DNA from: CALMEC01 sp031376485
Lineage (GTDB): Bacteria > Actinomycetota > Thermoleophilia > Miltoncostaeales > Miltoncostaeaceae
Reading direction: 5' to 3'
DNA length: 64,000 nucleotides
Assembly: GCA_031376485.1 (NCBI GenBank)
Contig: JANMDV010000057.1
Coordinates: 19,259 to 83,258 of the forward strand
Below are positions 26,372-33,639 of this stretch, piece by piece. The notes under the pieces are model-generated. The model saw nothing but the letters and a program-made list of their open reading frames with translations, was not told the origin of the DNA and made no database searches. Position 1 is the first letter of the stretch; every line of letters begins with the position of its first letter. The position numbers and the translations under genes were made by a program.

Positions 26372-26382
26372 CGGGGGACCGA

Positions 26383-26388
26383 ACTGTA
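26383..26388 (-). promoter_or_regulatory. Possible -10 box for the YbhN-like operon
   Basis: TACAGT on the minus strand ends 11 bases before the ATG at 26371, predicting a leader of only a few bases. Confidence 0.35.
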
Positions 26389-26481
26389 TTCCGGGCCCGG
26401 ACCACGAGTATGAAGCGGTTATGACATCGGGTATGAAGTTCGGCCGCCATCAGCGTTTGAGTCACCCGCAGGATGGCTCAG

Positions 26482-26526
26482 AGGCCGCCCAAGAGTCGTG
26501 CTGAGGGCGGCGTATGGTCAGCCGCC
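26482..26526. repeat. Short hairpin repeat, copy 1
   Basis: This 45-base sequence resembles 52716-52756: AGGCCGCCCAAG, then GTCGTG or CCGTGT, then GGCGTAT and GCCGCC. It contains a 7-bp stem (26484-26490 with 26505-26511). It includes the stop codon of the OpuAC-like gene, so on that strand it could act as a terminator. Confidence 0.45.
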
Positions 26527-27396
26527 GTTGGCACGCAGGAACGCCTGCGCGACGACGGTGGGGTCCTGGGCGTCGAGTTCGACCTGGCCGATGAGTGACC
26601 GGAGGTTGTCGGTGGTGACCAACGCGGCGACGCGCTCGAGCGTCGGTGCGAACGTCGCAGGCGCACTTGCAAGGTACACCTGCCCCGCGACGATGAGGCC
26701 GTGCCGGGGCGTACCCGCAAGGCGCCGGGTGCGGTCGCGCAGTGCGACGAGTGACAACCGGGCTGCACGGGGCTCCGCGGCGCTCGACAGCACACAGTGA
26801 ACCCGGCGTGCGGCGATCAGGTCGAACCGTTTGGCATCCGCCGCGACGATGACCCGACGGAACCGCACCCGAAGCGCCGCGATGCCGTCGGCCCGCACGA
26901 TGTGCGCGGCGGTCGCCGCATAGGTCAGGTTGCCGGCGGCCCGTCCGAGCGTCAGGAGTCCTGACAGCTTGTGGCCGCGGACAACCCCTTTGCGACACGC
27001 CACTTGCGGGGCATCGTCTGCCGGGCTGATGGCGAGGGGCACGTGACCGCGTGTGGCGAGCTGTGCCCCGAGCGTCGACGCCAACGCGGCATCGTCGCGC
27101 ACACTCGGATGGGCGAGCACGCGCTCAAGGAGCGTCGCTGTCTCGGTTGCGTAGGCGTCGATTGTGCCTGCGGTCAGCGCGGCATCAGCTGCGCTCGCCG
27201 ACGAAAGCGTCACCCGCGTGACCGTAAAACCCTGACCGAGGAGTGCCTGCGCGGAGACCTCGGCCGTCAGGCGGCTCGATGTCGTGCCAGTGTCGGCGAT
27301 GGTCACCTGGGTGCCGGCACTCAGGCCGGTCGAGGCTGCGGCAAGTGCCGCGAAACCGGCGGCGGCGGCGCGAGGGCCTTTGCCGGAATAACTCAC
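26518..27396 (-). CDS. OpuAC-like substrate-binding protein (orphan)
   Basis: The product (about 292 residues from GTG 27396) resembles the glycine betaine/choline-binding protein family (OpuAC/OpuBC type). Features are TQVTIADTGTTSSRLTAEV at the start, TAGTIDAYATETATLLERVL, a periplasmic-binding fold, and the usual end (TLERVAALVTTDNLRSLIGQ, then VVAQAFLRANGG). A weak signal-like N-terminus precedes it. No permease or ATPase gene is adjacent. The start is uncertain: the upstream codons belong to repeat copy C, and neither a Shine-Dalgarno nor a -10 box is visible. Confidence 0.68.
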   Translation of the reverse strand: MSYSGKGPRAAAAGFAALAAASTGLSAGTQVTIADTGTTSSRLTAEVSAQALLGQGFTVTRVTLSSASAADAALTAGTIDAYATETATLLERVLAHPSVRDDAALASTLGAQLATRGHVPLAISPADDAPQVACRKGVVRGHKLSGLLTLGRAAGNLTYAATAAHIVRADGIAALRVRFRRVIVAADAKRFDLIAARRVHCVLSSAAEPRAARLSLVALRDRTRRLAGTPRHGLIVAGQVYLASAPATFAPTLERVAALVTTDNLRSLIGQVELDAQDPTVVAQAFLRANGG

Positions 27397-27536
27397 GCGA
27401 AGGATGGCGAGCGAAAACCGCGTGAGGCGGTGCTGGTGAGCCTCGCTGCGACTGGTCGTCACAGCGATCTCGCCAGTGCCGTATCGCGACGGTGTGCGGC
27501 CGCCAACCGAGCGGGAGTGTTCCGCCACAGGCCCTT
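27373..27536. repeat. Dispersed repeat, copy C (clearest inverted ends)
   Basis: About 164 bases between the OpuAC-like and L,D-transpeptidase genes. The left end GGGCCTTTGCCGGAATAACT and the right end read in reverse complement, GGGCCTGTGGCGGAACACTC, form imperfect terminal inverted repeats. The core matches copies A and D. The right edge supplies the TAA stop of the L,D-transpeptidase gene; the left edge contains the putative GTG start of the OpuAC-like gene. Confidence 0.78.
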
Positions 27537-28581
27537 AAGTAACGCTGACAATGGTTCCATAGGACGCAAATTCGTAGACGCCACGTGCTTCGGGGTAGCC
27601 GATCCGGATGCAGCCGTGCGAGGCAGAGTACGCAGGCACGCTGGGGTACTCGTGGAACGCATACCCGCCGACGAAGTAGCTCGCGTACGGGAGCCACACG
27701 CTGAACGGGTTGGACCACGACATGCGCTCCTTGCGCCCGATGCGGAACGTGCCCCGCGGGGTGCGGCCGCCCACTCCTGTCGACACATGCACGGCGCGTC
27801 TGACCTGGCCCCGCTCGATCAACAGGGCCACGCCCCGGAATCGGTTGACCTCGATGCGACGGGACCGGCTCCTGACTCGCGGCGCCGGGATCTTGGCGAC
27901 CGTGGCTCGTCGACGCGTTGCGAAGGTGGCGAGCCCGGTTCGTGGCAGCCCCTCCCACGCCTGGAATGCCAGAAGCGCCTGGGAGGTGCGGTAGTCGAGG
28001 CGCCCGTTGACGGCGTTGGCCGACAGATATCGAAGCTGTACCAGGCGCCGTTGCAGCGCGGCCATGCCGACCGGGATCGGCCCGATGACCTCACGTTTGG
28101 TCAACGACCCCAGGGTGATGACCGCTCCAGGATCCGACCCCGCTGCCGGTATCTGTTCGTCACCCAGCAGTATCCGCACGCCGGCGACGTCGGCGGCGGC
28201 GGTCGCGGTGTGCGCGAGCTGCGCCAGGCGCTGATCGACGTCATCACCCGTCCCGCCGACCGCGAACGTCTGGGACAGTCGCACGAAGGCGACGCCCCCC
28301 TGCACGACGATCTCCTGCGCCACGATGCCCTTGGGGATCGCGGTTCGGATGCCGTCCCGGCGTTCGGCCGCGGTGGGGCCGCGCAACAGCGAAGCCACGG
28401 CGACCTGCAACCGATCTGCGCCGTCGGGCACCACGCGCTGCACGGTTTGCAGACGGTCGTCGCGCGCAAAGAACACGTCGACCTTGGTCGCCGCGAGCGC
28501 CGGTACGGCGGCGCCCAACGCGGCGAGGCCGAGCGCAAGCAATGTCAGCAGGCACACGGCCCGTCGCGCAGCAGTCGTCAC
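27535..28581 (-). CDS. Exported L,D-transpeptidase with GerMN and PG-binding domains
   Basis: This 348-residue protein has a signal peptide (1-30, ending PALA-A) and a GerMN domain (about 33-150, LLRGPTAAE and TAIPKG motifs). A PG_binding_1 repeat follows (about 172-225, LVQLRYLSANAVNGRLDYRT), then a YkuD catalytic domain with Cys324 in SASHGCIRIG. It should form 3-3 cross-links or attach proteins in peptidoglycan. The GTG start has TAAATT 6 bases upstream, but the TAA there is also the stop of the GT2 gene. Its stop lies at the edge of repeat copy C. Confidence 0.88.
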   Translation of the reverse strand: MTTAARRAVCLLTLLALGLAALGAAVPALAATKVDVFFARDDRLQTVQRVVPDGADRLQVAVASLLRGPTAAERRDGIRTAIPKGIVAQEIVVQGGVAFVRLSQTFAVGGTGDDVDQRLAQLAHTATAAADVAGVRILLGDEQIPAAGSDPGAVITLGSLTKREVIGPIPVGMAALQRRLVQLRYLSANAVNGRLDYRTSQALLAFQAWEGLPRTGLATFATRRRATVAKIPAPRVRSRSRRIEVNRFRGVALLIERGQVRRAVHVSTGVGGRTPRGTFRIGRKERMSWSNPFSVWLPYASYFVGGYAFHEYPSVPAYSASHGCIRIGYPEARGVYEFASYGTIVSVT

Positions 28582-28590
28582 ACCACGAAT

Positions 28591-29568
28591 TTACACGGGC
28601 GGCGTCGAGAGTCCTGCCCCGGTGCGTTCGGATTCCACGACCCGATCAATCCGCGCGGCGACCTCATCGACATCGCGGCGCAGGTGGTTACGCTGGATCA
28701 TCTCGCTGACCAAACCGATCGTGAAGAGCTGGACCCCGACGACCGTCAGGAGCACCCCGAGCTGCAGGAGCGGTCGCTGCCCGATCGAACTGCCCAGGAT
28801 CTTGACGATCGCGAGATACAGCGAGATGCCGATGCCGACGATCGTGAAGACCAGGCCGAGCCCGCCGAACAGGTGCATCGGCCGCCACCGAAACCGTCCG
28901 ATGAACATGATCGTCAGAAGGTCGAGGAACCCCCGCACATAGCGTTCGAGGCCGTACTTGGACACGCCGAACCTGCGCGGGCGATGGTTGACCGCCATCT
29001 CCCGGACCCGGTAGCCCTCGGCGGCGGCCATGACCGGGATGTAGCGGTACAGGTCCCCTGACAGGGACAGGGACTTGACGACCTCGGCGCGATAGGCCTT
29101 GAGGCCACAGTTGAGGTCGTGCAGCGCGAGCCCGGACAGCTTGTTGGTGACGCCGTTGAACACCTTGGACGCCGCGCGCTTGGTCCACGGATCCCGGCGA
29201 TCGGCCTTCCATCCGCTGATCAGGTCGGCGCCGTCCTCGAGCGCCGCGAGCATCGCCGGGATCTCGCCGGGGTCGTCTTGCAGATCCGCGTCCATCGTCA
29301 CCACCATGCCGCCGGTCGCGTGGCGAAACCCCGCCATCAGGGCCGCGCCCTTGCCGAAGTTCCGCCGCAGCACGACGACCCGGACCTCGGGTTCGGCGGC
29401 CGCAAGCTGCTCCAAGAGTTCCGTGCTGCCGTCTGTCGACCCGTCATCGACGAACACCACCTCGGCGGGGCGACCCAGCGCACGCACGACGGGCAGCACC
29501 TCGTCGAGAAGCGGACGCAGTGACTCCCGCTCGTTGTACACCGGGATCACAAGGGAGATGGATTCCAC
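28591..29568 (-). CDS. Family 2 glycosyltransferase with C-terminal TM helices (DPM/GtrB-like)
   Basis: The 325-residue protein starts ISLVIPVYNERESLRPLLDE, with the nucleotide-binding VVFVDDGSTDGS and the metal-binding TMDADLQDDP. It ends with two TM helices (about 235-258 and 270-292), as in polyprenyl-phosphate glycosyltransferases such as GtrB or DPM1. It probably makes polyprenyl-phosphate-linked sugars for surface glycans. The GTG start is only 23 bases from the divergent moeA start, with a TATAGT box 7 bases upstream. Confidence 0.88.
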   Translation of the reverse strand: MESISLVIPVYNERESLRPLLDEVLPVVRALGRPAEVVFVDDGSTDGSTELLEQLAAAEPEVRVVVLRRNFGKGAALMAGFRHATGGMVVTMDADLQDDPGEIPAMLAALEDGADLISGWKADRRDPWTKRAASKVFNGVTNKLSGLALHDLNCGLKAYRAEVVKSLSLSGDLYRYIPVMAAAEGYRVREMAVNHRPRRFGVSKYGLERYVRGFLDLLTIMFIGRFRWRPMHLFGGLGLVFTIVGIGISLYLAIVKILGSSIGQRPLLQLGVLLTVVGVQLFTIGLVSEMIQRNHLRRDVDEVAARIDRVVESERTGAGLSTPPV

Positions 29569-29573
29569 CGGAC

Positions 29574-29587
29574 GGACTATATGGTCC
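29574..29587. promoter_or_regulatory. Shared divergent -10 region of moeA and the GT2 gene
   Basis: GGACTATATGGTCC is a near-palindrome. On the minus strand it gives TATAGT, 7 bases before GTG 29568; on the plus strand TATATG, 8 bases before GTG 29592. The whole gap between the two start codons is 23 bases, so both mRNAs are predicted leaderless and mutually exclusive at the polymerase. Confidence 0.5.
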
Positions 29588-29591
29588 GGGC

Positions 29592-30788
29592 GTGGCGGAC
29601 CTGTTGTCCTATGACGAAGCGCTTGCCGTCGTCCTCGCGGCGTGCCGGCCCGTGGCGACGGAGCGGATCCCGTTGGCAGAGGCCGCGGGACGGGTGCTGG
29701 CGGTCGCGCCAGGGGTGACAATGGCGTTGCCGCCGTTTGCCAACAGCGCGATGGACGGGTTCGCGTTTCGGATCGCCGACGTCCCCCCCGGGGGAGCGCG
29801 ATTGCCGCTCGATCCCGGTGTTCCGGCGGGCACGGAGCCGGCGCCGCTCCGGCCTGGTTTCGCGGTGCCGATCGCGACGGGTGGTCCGATTCCGATCGGC
29901 GCCGACACGGTGGTGGCGATCGAGGACGCGATCCGTGTCGACGCACACTTGCAGGTGCCGGGGGGACTCACCGGCGGGGCGCATGTACGGGTGGCCGGAA
30001 GCGACCTGCCGGTCGGTCCTTCGCCGCTCGCCACAGGCATCCCCCTGGACTCCGCGGCGGGCGCGGTGCTGGCAGCGATCGGGGCCGTCGAGGTCGAGGT
30101 GTTCCGGAGGCCGGTCATCACGGTCCTGGCCACCGGCTCCGAGCTCGTCCCCCCGAGCGCAACCCCGGGCCCGGCGCAGATCCGTGATGCCAACTCCACC
30201 GCGCTGGCCTGGGCGCACACCCGCGCGGGCGGCGCGGTACGGCAGATGGGAATCGCCGCCGACGATTCGGAAACGCTCCGCCGGTTGCTCGAGGATGCGC
30301 TCCGTGCCGATGTCGTCATCACGTGTGCAGGCGTGTCGGTCGGGGAGCGGGACCTTGTGCGGGCAACGCTGGGCGAGCTGGGGGTCGAGCCGCGGTTCTG
30401 GGGGATCGACCTGAAACCTGGCAAGCCCATCGCATTCGGCATGGCGGGCGACATCCCGGTCATCGCACTGCCCGGAAACCCCGCTTCGGCGCTCGTGTGC
30501 TCCGCGCTCATCGCCGAGCCCGCCACCCGGGCGCGCGCCGGCTGGTCGGCGCCCGCACCGGACTGGGAGATGGCGACGGCCGGGCAGGGCTGGCCTGTCG
30601 CAGAGGGCCGCATGCACGCAGTCCGCTGCCGGCTCGACGCGGGGGACGACGGGCCGATCGCCACCCCGACCGGCGATCAGCGCTCGCACCGCATCGGGTC
30701 CATGGTCGGCGCGACCGCGTTGGCCATGATCGAGGAGCGCCACCAGGTGCGCCCCGGCGAGCGCGTGCGCGTCACCCGCATCGGTTGA
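29592..30788 (+). CDS. moeA: Molybdopterin molybdenumtransferase MoeA
   Basis: The 398-residue protein inserts molybdate into adenylylated molybdopterin. MoeA motifs are in order: ANSAMDGFAFR near 50, IATGGPIPIGADTVVAIED, VLATGSELV, ITCAGVSVGERD, LKPGKPIAFG and ALPGNPASALV. The GTG at 29592 is preferred to an upstream in-frame start, because of the -10 spacing and the family N-terminus. Other Mo-cofactor genes (moaC, mog) lie 4-5 kb downstream. Confidence 0.94.
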   Translation: MADLLSYDEALAVVLAACRPVATERIPLAEAAGRVLAVAPGVTMALPPFANSAMDGFAFRIADVPPGGARLPLDPGVPAGTEPAPLRPGFAVPIATGGPIPIGADTVVAIEDAIRVDAHLQVPGGLTGGAHVRVAGSDLPVGPSPLATGIPLDSAAGAVLAAIGAVEVEVFRRPVITVLATGSELVPPSATPGPAQIRDANSTALAWAHTRAGGAVRQMGIAADDSETLRRLLEDALRADVVITCAGVSVGERDLVRATLGELGVEPRFWGIDLKPGKPIAFGMAGDIPVIALPGNPASALVCSALIAEPATRARAGWSAPAPDWEMATAGQGWPVAEGRMHAVRCRLDAGDDGPIATPTGDQRSHRIGSMVGATALAMIEERHQVRPGERVRVTRIG

Positions 30789-30836
30789 CACGAGGCCGCC
30801 TCGGCGTCCACGGTTCAATCCGGGCCCGGCCTCAGG

Positions 30837-31580
30837 TCAGGGGCTCTTCTTCTTCCTCTTCTTTTTCTTCTTCTTCGGCACGGACCCGTCGTGTGGGGAG
30901 TCGTCGGGCGCCACAGGCGTGGTTGGGGCCGGGTCCTGCGCAATCACCGGCGCCGGCTTGGCGCGGACAGACTCGCGCCCTGTGCCGGCGACGGCCACAG
31001 GTGCCGCGGCGCGCCCGGACAGCCCGATCGCCGACAGGACCTCCGTACGCCATGTCTCGGCGAACCCGGGTGCATCCGGATCGACGCCCAGCAGACGTGC
31101 GGCGCCCGGGTGAGAGATGGGGAACCAGCACATCGCGAGCCCGACGAGCGCAGCACGGTCGCGGTCCGGGCCGAGCCCCTCGAGCGCGTCGCGAAGTGCC
31201 TCCGCATGGGGCTCGCCGGCCACGGCGCCGTCCGCGCGGTCGATGAGCCGCACAAGCGACGCACGTGATGTGAGGAGGGACAGGAACGCGTCGACGGTCT
31301 GGCTGACCCGCTCGGCCGGCGTACGGCCCCCCACGGCATCGCGGACACGCAGGGTCTCGGCCAACATGCGCATGGTCGCAGCCGCGCGCCCCACCACGAC
31401 CTGGTGCAGGGCCTCCTTGGACCCAAAGAAGTAGCCCGGCGTCCCCCGCGAGACACCGGCGGCCGCACCGACCTGCGCCATCGTGACGGCGTCGTAGCCG
31501 TGCTCGGCGAACAGGGATTCGGCGGCGTCCAGAATGGCGGCGCGTGAACGATCCGCGTCGCGCTGTCTGGGTTGTTCCAC
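30837..31580 (-). CDS. TetR-family regulator with poly-lysine tail
   Basis: The 247-residue protein has a TetR HTH at residues 10-57 (RAAILDAAESLFAEHGYDAV, AAAGVSRGTPGYFFGSKEAL). An all-helical ligand-binding domain follows. The last 45 residues are Pro/Ala-rich and end PKKKKKKRKKKSP, which is unusual for TetR proteins and could add non-specific DNA affinity. A Shine-Dalgarno (GGAGG) precedes the ATG. It lies 35 bases downstream of the M28-like gene on the same strand; its target is unknown. Confidence 0.85.
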   Translation of the reverse strand: MEQPRQRDADRSRAAILDAAESLFAEHGYDAVTMAQVGAAAGVSRGTPGYFFGSKEALHQVVVGRAAATMRMLAETLRVRDAVGGRTPAERVSQTVDAFLSLLTSRASLVRLIDRADGAVAGEPHAEALRDALEGLGPDRDRAALVGLAMCWFPISHPGAARLLGVDPDAPGFAETWRTEVLSAIGLSGRAAAPVAVAGTGRESVRAKPAPVIAQDPAPTTPVAPDDSPHDGSVPKKKKKKRKKKSP

Positions 31581-31615
31581 GGTCCTCCGATCCCACGAAC
31601 TTGCCGAACGCCAAG

Positions 31616-33343
31616 CTACCGCGCGTGTCGGATGGCACGGGTGCCCCCGCGGCCCCGCACCAACCCCTTGCGCGCGCGAAACGCGACCAACGTGCTGAGT
31701 GACCAGACGCAGACGCCGACGAGGACCGCGAGAATCGGCCCGGCCAAGCCCCTGGCACCCGAGACCGACGTCTCACAGAGGTACCAGACCGCAAACACGG
31801 GGTTACGGTCGATGTCCGAGGCGGTCATCAGCACCACTGCGATCGGCGCCGACAGCGCAAGGGCCGCGAGGGCTCCGACGTGCCACCGGCGGGGCACGAC
31901 CGTCGCCGCGAGCGCCGCGTGCGCCGCGGGCAGGATCAGCACGAGCGCAAAGGGGGTGAACCACCACGCGACGAGCGTGATGAGCCCGAGCCACACGAGC
32001 GCGCCTGCCGCCTCGGCCGGGGAGTTCGCGCCGGTGGCGATGACGCGCGGACGCACCCACAGCCACACGACCAGCGCCACAAGCGCCAGGAACAGCATCA
32101 CGAGCACCGCGCGCCCACCCACAGCGAGTTCGGCGGGCGACGGCGGGCGACCGACGTTCGGTGGCCGCAGTACCCCCCACATCGTCATCAGGTGCGCCAG
32201 AAGGAGCACCGCAAGCGGGGTGACGAACCGCCACGCGACGGCTCGCAGCCCCACTGAGAGCCGCACCCGGGCCCTGCGGACGCGGGCGGCCGCGTCGAGC
32301 GCCATCACCAGGAGCGGAAGTGCGAGCAAGAGCAGCGCAAGGCGACCGACCGAGGGGCGCAGCACCCTCCCGGCGTAGGCAAGCGCAGCGTCAGGGCTGT
32401 TGGCACGCTCGATCGCATCGATGCGGTTGATCAGGTGGAGCGTCGCGGTCCCCGCGGCGCCGACCCGCAGCGGGTCGAGCGGCGACGTATCGGCCACCGG
32501 CACGGACTCGTCGCGTCCCGAAAGCGTCACGGCCGGAATCCCGAGATCGATCGCTGCACGTTGATCACCACGGGTCTCGGGTGCCGCCAGACGCACGAGT
32601 TGCTCTCCGAACGAGGGGAGGGGGCTGGCGACAAAACCTGCGCTTTGCATCGAACGCTCCGCCAATTGACGCAGCGCGAGGGCCTGCCTGCCCGCGCCCT
32701 CGGACCAGAGGTGGAACTCACGACCCGTCCCCTCGGCGGGAGCATCCAGGATGACCACGCCCGCGATACGAGAACGCTCCACGCTTCTGAGGTACCAGCG
32801 AAGCCCGGCGTTGCCGAGCGACGTCCCGTCGACCGACAGGAAGATGAGCCGATGGCGATACCTGCTCTTCGCCGCCGTACGGGCGAGTTCGACGAGTATC
32901 GCCGTACTGGACGCGCCGACCGCCACCCCACGGGGAGTGTCGCGACGGGCGACGATCAGGATGTTGCGCTGGGACCTGGCCTCCGCCGTGGCCGGCTGCG
33001 TGAAGAACACATTCGCCAGTGAGAGTTCGGCTCCGCGTGCCCGTGCGAGAAAGGGCTGGACGGCGACGCGGTTGCCCTGGTCGAGCTCGTCGAAGCGCGC
33101 CCGGACCCACTCGGTGCCCGCCCGGGCCCCCGATGTCCCCGGCGCACGCGCCGGTGCGACCTTTGCGAGATCCGCCGCCGCCCTGACGGCGTCCGCCGCA
33201 ATGAACGTCGCGACCCCACTGGGTTCGACATCCTCCGAGGGCGGCTCGAGGGTCAGGAACGCCACGAGCAGTGCGACGACCGCCACGAGCCAAGCTTGGA
33301 GATAGAGCCGTCTGTTGAGCATTCGGAGGGAGCCACGGGCCAC
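31616..33343 (-). CDS. M28-peptidase-like membrane protein lacking zinc ligands
   Basis: The 575-residue protein has an N-terminal anchor (about 13-31), an M28-like domain outside the membrane (about 45-310) and six or seven TM helices, as in Fxna-type M28 proteins. All places where M28 enzymes bind zinc are changed by eye: the His of HxD is Arg133 (ARRD), the bridging Asp in GADDN is Ser145/146 (GASSTA), and the catalytic Glu pair is Thr174/Ser175 (DGTSLG). It is probably a non-catalytic relative. ATG 33322 is an alternative to the GTG at 33343. Confidence 0.7.
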   Translation of the reverse strand: MARGSLRMLNRRLYLQAWLVAVVALLVAFLTLEPPSEDVEPSGVATFIAADAVRAAADLAKVAPARAPGTSGARAGTEWVRARFDELDQGNRVAVQPFLARARGAELSLANVFFTQPATAEARSQRNILIVARRDTPRGVAVGASSTAILVELARTAAKSRYRHRLIFLSVDGTSLGNAGLRWYLRSVERSRIAGVVILDAPAEGTGREFHLWSEGAGRQALALRQLAERSMQSAGFVASPLPSFGEQLVRLAAPETRGDQRAAIDLGIPAVTLSGRDESVPVADTSPLDPLRVGAAGTATLHLINRIDAIERANSPDAALAYAGRVLRPSVGRLALLLLALPLLVMALDAAARVRRARVRLSVGLRAVAWRFVTPLAVLLLAHLMTMWGVLRPPNVGRPPSPAELAVGGRAVLVMLFLALVALVVWLWVRPRVIATGANSPAEAAGALVWLGLITLVAWWFTPFALVLILPAAHAALAATVVPRRWHVGALAALALSAPIAVVLMTASDIDRNPVFAVWYLCETSVSGARGLAGPILAVLVGVCVWSLSTLVAFRARKGLVRGRGGTRAIRHAR

Positions 33344-33376
33344 ACGTGGGCCCTACTTGCTAGCACGGTGGACCAT

Positions 33377-33551
33377 ACGCCGCATTCACCACGGCTCTTG
33401 GTCGGCCTATTCCTGGCCCTTCGGGCCACTCAAACGCTGACTGCGGCTGGACTTCCAAACGCCGCATTCACCACGGCTCTTGGTCGGCCTATTCCTGGCC
33501 CTTCGGGCCACTCAAACGCTGACTGCGGCTGGATTTCCAAACGCCGCATTC
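33377..33551. repeat. 82-bp tandem duplication plus a partial third copy
   Basis: Two 82-base units begin at 33377 and 33459 and appear to differ at one base (GGACTTCC against GGATTTCC). A third truncated copy (ACGCCGCATTC) starts at 33541. Each unit contains the hairpin TGGCCCTTCGGGCCA. The array fills most of the 296-base gap before the GT20 gene. No open frame in it looks real. Confidence 0.9.
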
Positions 33552-33601
33552 ATTATTCATTACGGCGGGCTCTGCAGTCGGCCCTCCTCAGGGTGGCTGG
33601 G

Positions 33602-33607
33602 TAGAGT
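33602..33607 (+). promoter_or_regulatory. Possible -10 box of the GT20-moaC-mog operon
   Basis: TAGAGT lies 32 bases before the ATG at 33640 and downstream of the tandem repeats. GGAAGCGGG closer to the ATG may be the ribosome-binding site. No clear -35 is seen. Confidence 0.3.
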
Positions 33608-33639
33608 GTCGTGCCGACGTCGGAAGCGGGCCCCACGAC

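Noticed and set aside
28588..28593. TAAATT as a -10 box for the L,D-transpeptidase gene
   Set aside because: The TAA is the stop codon of the GT2 gene, so its position is constrained for another reason; it was not counted in the leaderless set.
26971..29061. 696-codon plus-strand open frame across the OpuAC-like, L,D-transpeptidase and GT2 genes
   Set aside because: It runs antisense to three recognisable genes, includes repeat copy C, and shows shadow composition.
33377..33551. Possible CRISPR-like array
   Set aside because: The units are contiguous 82-base duplicates without unique spacers, and no cas genes are present.
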